Below, piece by piece: positions 62,275 through 64,000 of a DNA stretch of 64,000 bases. The notes under the pieces were generated by a model. That model did not search any database. It worked only from the letters and a program-made list of their open reading frames with translations, and was not told the origin of the DNA. A program made the position numbers and the translations under genes. Origin of the DNA: Symsagittifera roscoffensis (lineage: Eukaryota; Xenacoelomorpha; Acoela; Convolutidae); contig NC_087070.1 of the NCBI RefSeq assembly GCF_963678635.1, forward strand, positions 43,198,988-43,262,987, given 5' to 3'. Positions within the stretch are counted from its first letter, which is position 1, and each line of letters begins with the position of its first letter.

Positions 62275-64000
62275 CTAGGTGGGCAATTTCAAACCCGCAT
62301 ACTTCTTTATTAAATAATCATTCTTGAACTAATTTTTTTTCTAAATTGAATCAAGAAATCAAATATTCCGTAACTTTCTTCGAAAAGCGAAGCATTAACT
62401 CCTCTCTGAGCTAAGCAAAAAGCTGGCTCAAGCTATGTCAGCATTAAAAAACAACACAACTTATTTTATCATTTTTTTTCTCAAAAATATATCACAGATG
62501 AAGTATCTTTTTAAATTGGGGCTCAAGAAATTACTGGCTTTTAGATGATACTCCAAGCTCTTTGAAAACGGTAATTAAAAATCGAAATTGACCTGTTGAT
62601 AAATCCCCACCCCATCATAATTATTCTGATGTTTTCCTCGAAAATCGGAACAAAAATAACTTTTGTTGTGAGTTCTGTTTCTGCTGGATCAAAACGCCCT
62701 AGACCCAGCAGAGCCGAAACTCTCAACAAAGCTGCTATGTTAAACATCCGATCAGTACGAGCATTGGAAAATTTTGAAAACTTTGTTTTTTTTTGTGATT
62801 CCACAACGAGGACGCACTGTTTGTTCTCTTTTTGTTGTTTCGTTTTCTTTGAACAATCCGAAAAAATTTCAACGGATTCCAGAAACACACACACAGCAAA
62901 TTTTGCGCCTATCCAGTGCAATGAAATTTTTTAACAATTACGTAACAATATGATATAACAATTTCAAACACAAGACATAGCTTAGTTAGCCGATTCCAAT
63001 ATATCCCCAGGGCGCGAAAACTGGATCTAATTATCATATGAAGTGCTAGCTTCTGTTGGCAAGCTTGAAACACTAATGATGACGCGACTGCGGCAGTCAC
63101 TACTATAAATTGAGCCGAAACAGCATCTTTTTAACGAACGGTAGAAATAGGAGCTTTAAAAAATATCTTTAGAAAAATGTCCGATGTTTGCGCCTGTCAA
63201 ACTGTTTTTAAATGTTTGCACACTTCTTGGTTTTTCGGATGTTTGACATATCGGATGTTCGCTCGGTACTCGATACTGCCATATGTATTTGGATGAACAA
63301 TCGGAGACATGCCTACTAGCATTTGTAAAAAGATTTAATTGATTTGCAGGATTTGTCAAAACGTTTTACTCAAATTGACTAAACATTCAATTGGTAGAAA
63401 AAATTAAATGTTTGTGACAAAGTCACATCAAAAAATGATTTTTGAAGCAAAATATAATTTCTTTGACACAAAATAAATCATTTTTGACCGAATGCGAACA
63501 ACAATGAATAACCAAACAAAACTATTGCAAAGCTAAAGACCAAACATATGTTTGTGACGACATCCCGAAGAAAAACTTCAAGTAAAAACCACAAGCATTT
63601 GAGGGACGTATCTATCATTTTTTCATCTTCATTTTTTCAAGTTTCAAAAAGTGTCGTTTTTTGATTTTTTCGAGCGCCGATGAGTCGTTTTGCTTTTAAG
63701 ACGATACTCTCTAAGTTGGTATTATAAGATCAAAAGGTTTAAAGACGGTAAGAAGAAATTACCTGCCATTTAAAAACATTGCAAAACTTACCTATGATTA
63801 CATTTGTCTAAAAAATACAGCGTCGGAATTTGGATGTATTTTATTCCGATATCAGTTGAATTAGCCGGTTAATGGATAACGCAACAGGTTAAAATCAAAA
63901 CTTTATGTTGTAAACTTTAAATTTTGTAAACTGTTGTAAACTTTAAATTTTGAAAAACTTTGAAAACAAGCGCTGCAATTCAAAAACAATTAAAGAGTAT
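62275..64000. other. AT-rich DNA with worn repeats, no gene supported
   Basis: About 62465-62560 resembles a decayed R1 segment (ATATCACAGATGAAGTATCTTTTTAAATT). The opposed ORFs at 62541-62934 show no coding advantage on either strand and may be an old repeat. Past 63100 nothing is recognised. Confidence 0.4.

Noticed and set aside
62541-62934. Opposed 126- and 112-codon ORFs
   Set aside because: Neither strand shows splice sites, codon preference or a recognised domain; probably an old repeat.

Overview
This is a 64 kb piece of an AT-rich, intron-containing animal genome, most likely an invertebrate. Splice sites of the GTAAGT / TTTCAG-TTTTAG type, short exons in long AT-rich introns, and a metazoan-style Ty3/gypsy element point that way. 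I cannot name the species; nematode-like intron ends are only a weak hint. Almost all of the window is repetitive.

Layout. 1-5510: tandem array of a ~1.93 kb unit, two copies of which carry a conserved 106-aa ORF plus a short overlapping ORF. 5515-16275: graveyard of miniature inverted-repeat and hairpin-bearing repeats. 17105-25178: one host gene region on the minus strand, read from five exons (25178-24837, 22192-22112, 21223-~20946, 19731-19430, 18060-17192) with a poly(A) signal at 17135-17140; two junctions are confirmed by matching codon phase. Inside its long first intron are a 22-bp minisatellite and an inverted-repeat element. 28100-31988 and 55938-57900: an array of ~1 kb repeats rich in TTGCGGA motifs, split by the retrotransposon. 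57900-64000: repeats, including a hAT-type MITE and a relict LTR.

The centrepiece is a 23.95 kb LTR retrotransposon (31989-55937, transcribed right to left) whose LTRs differ at only about five substitutions and one 46-bp indel. From its 5' end: LTR; a 2.7 kb leader studded with at least fifteen copies of CGGAGGGT/ACCCTCCG; a 1492-codon ORF holding Gag (coiled coil, capsid-like region, two CCHC knuckles), aspartic protease and the start of reverse transcriptase; the rest of Pol (RT, RNase H, integrase) broken by four frame changes and one stop; a C-terminal macro-like domain behind the integrase; then, past a 0.5 kb spacer with a good splice acceptor, a gene set that ends in an uninterrupted ~2570-codon ORF. 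That last protein starts with a complete SGNH (GDSL) hydrolase preceded by a coiled-coil segment, has a second, degenerate SGNH-like segment, and shows no transmembrane helix, so it does not look like a retroviral envelope. A coiled coil joined to an SGNH esterase recalls ORF1 proteins of some LINE elements (L2/CR1).

How the parts may work together (inference): full-length RNA would make Gag-Pro-Pol, and a spliced RNA (donor near 52462, acceptor near 42571) would make the coiled-coil/SGNH giant protein. The previously undescribed system in this window is most likely this giant SGNH-plus-macro Ty3 lineage.
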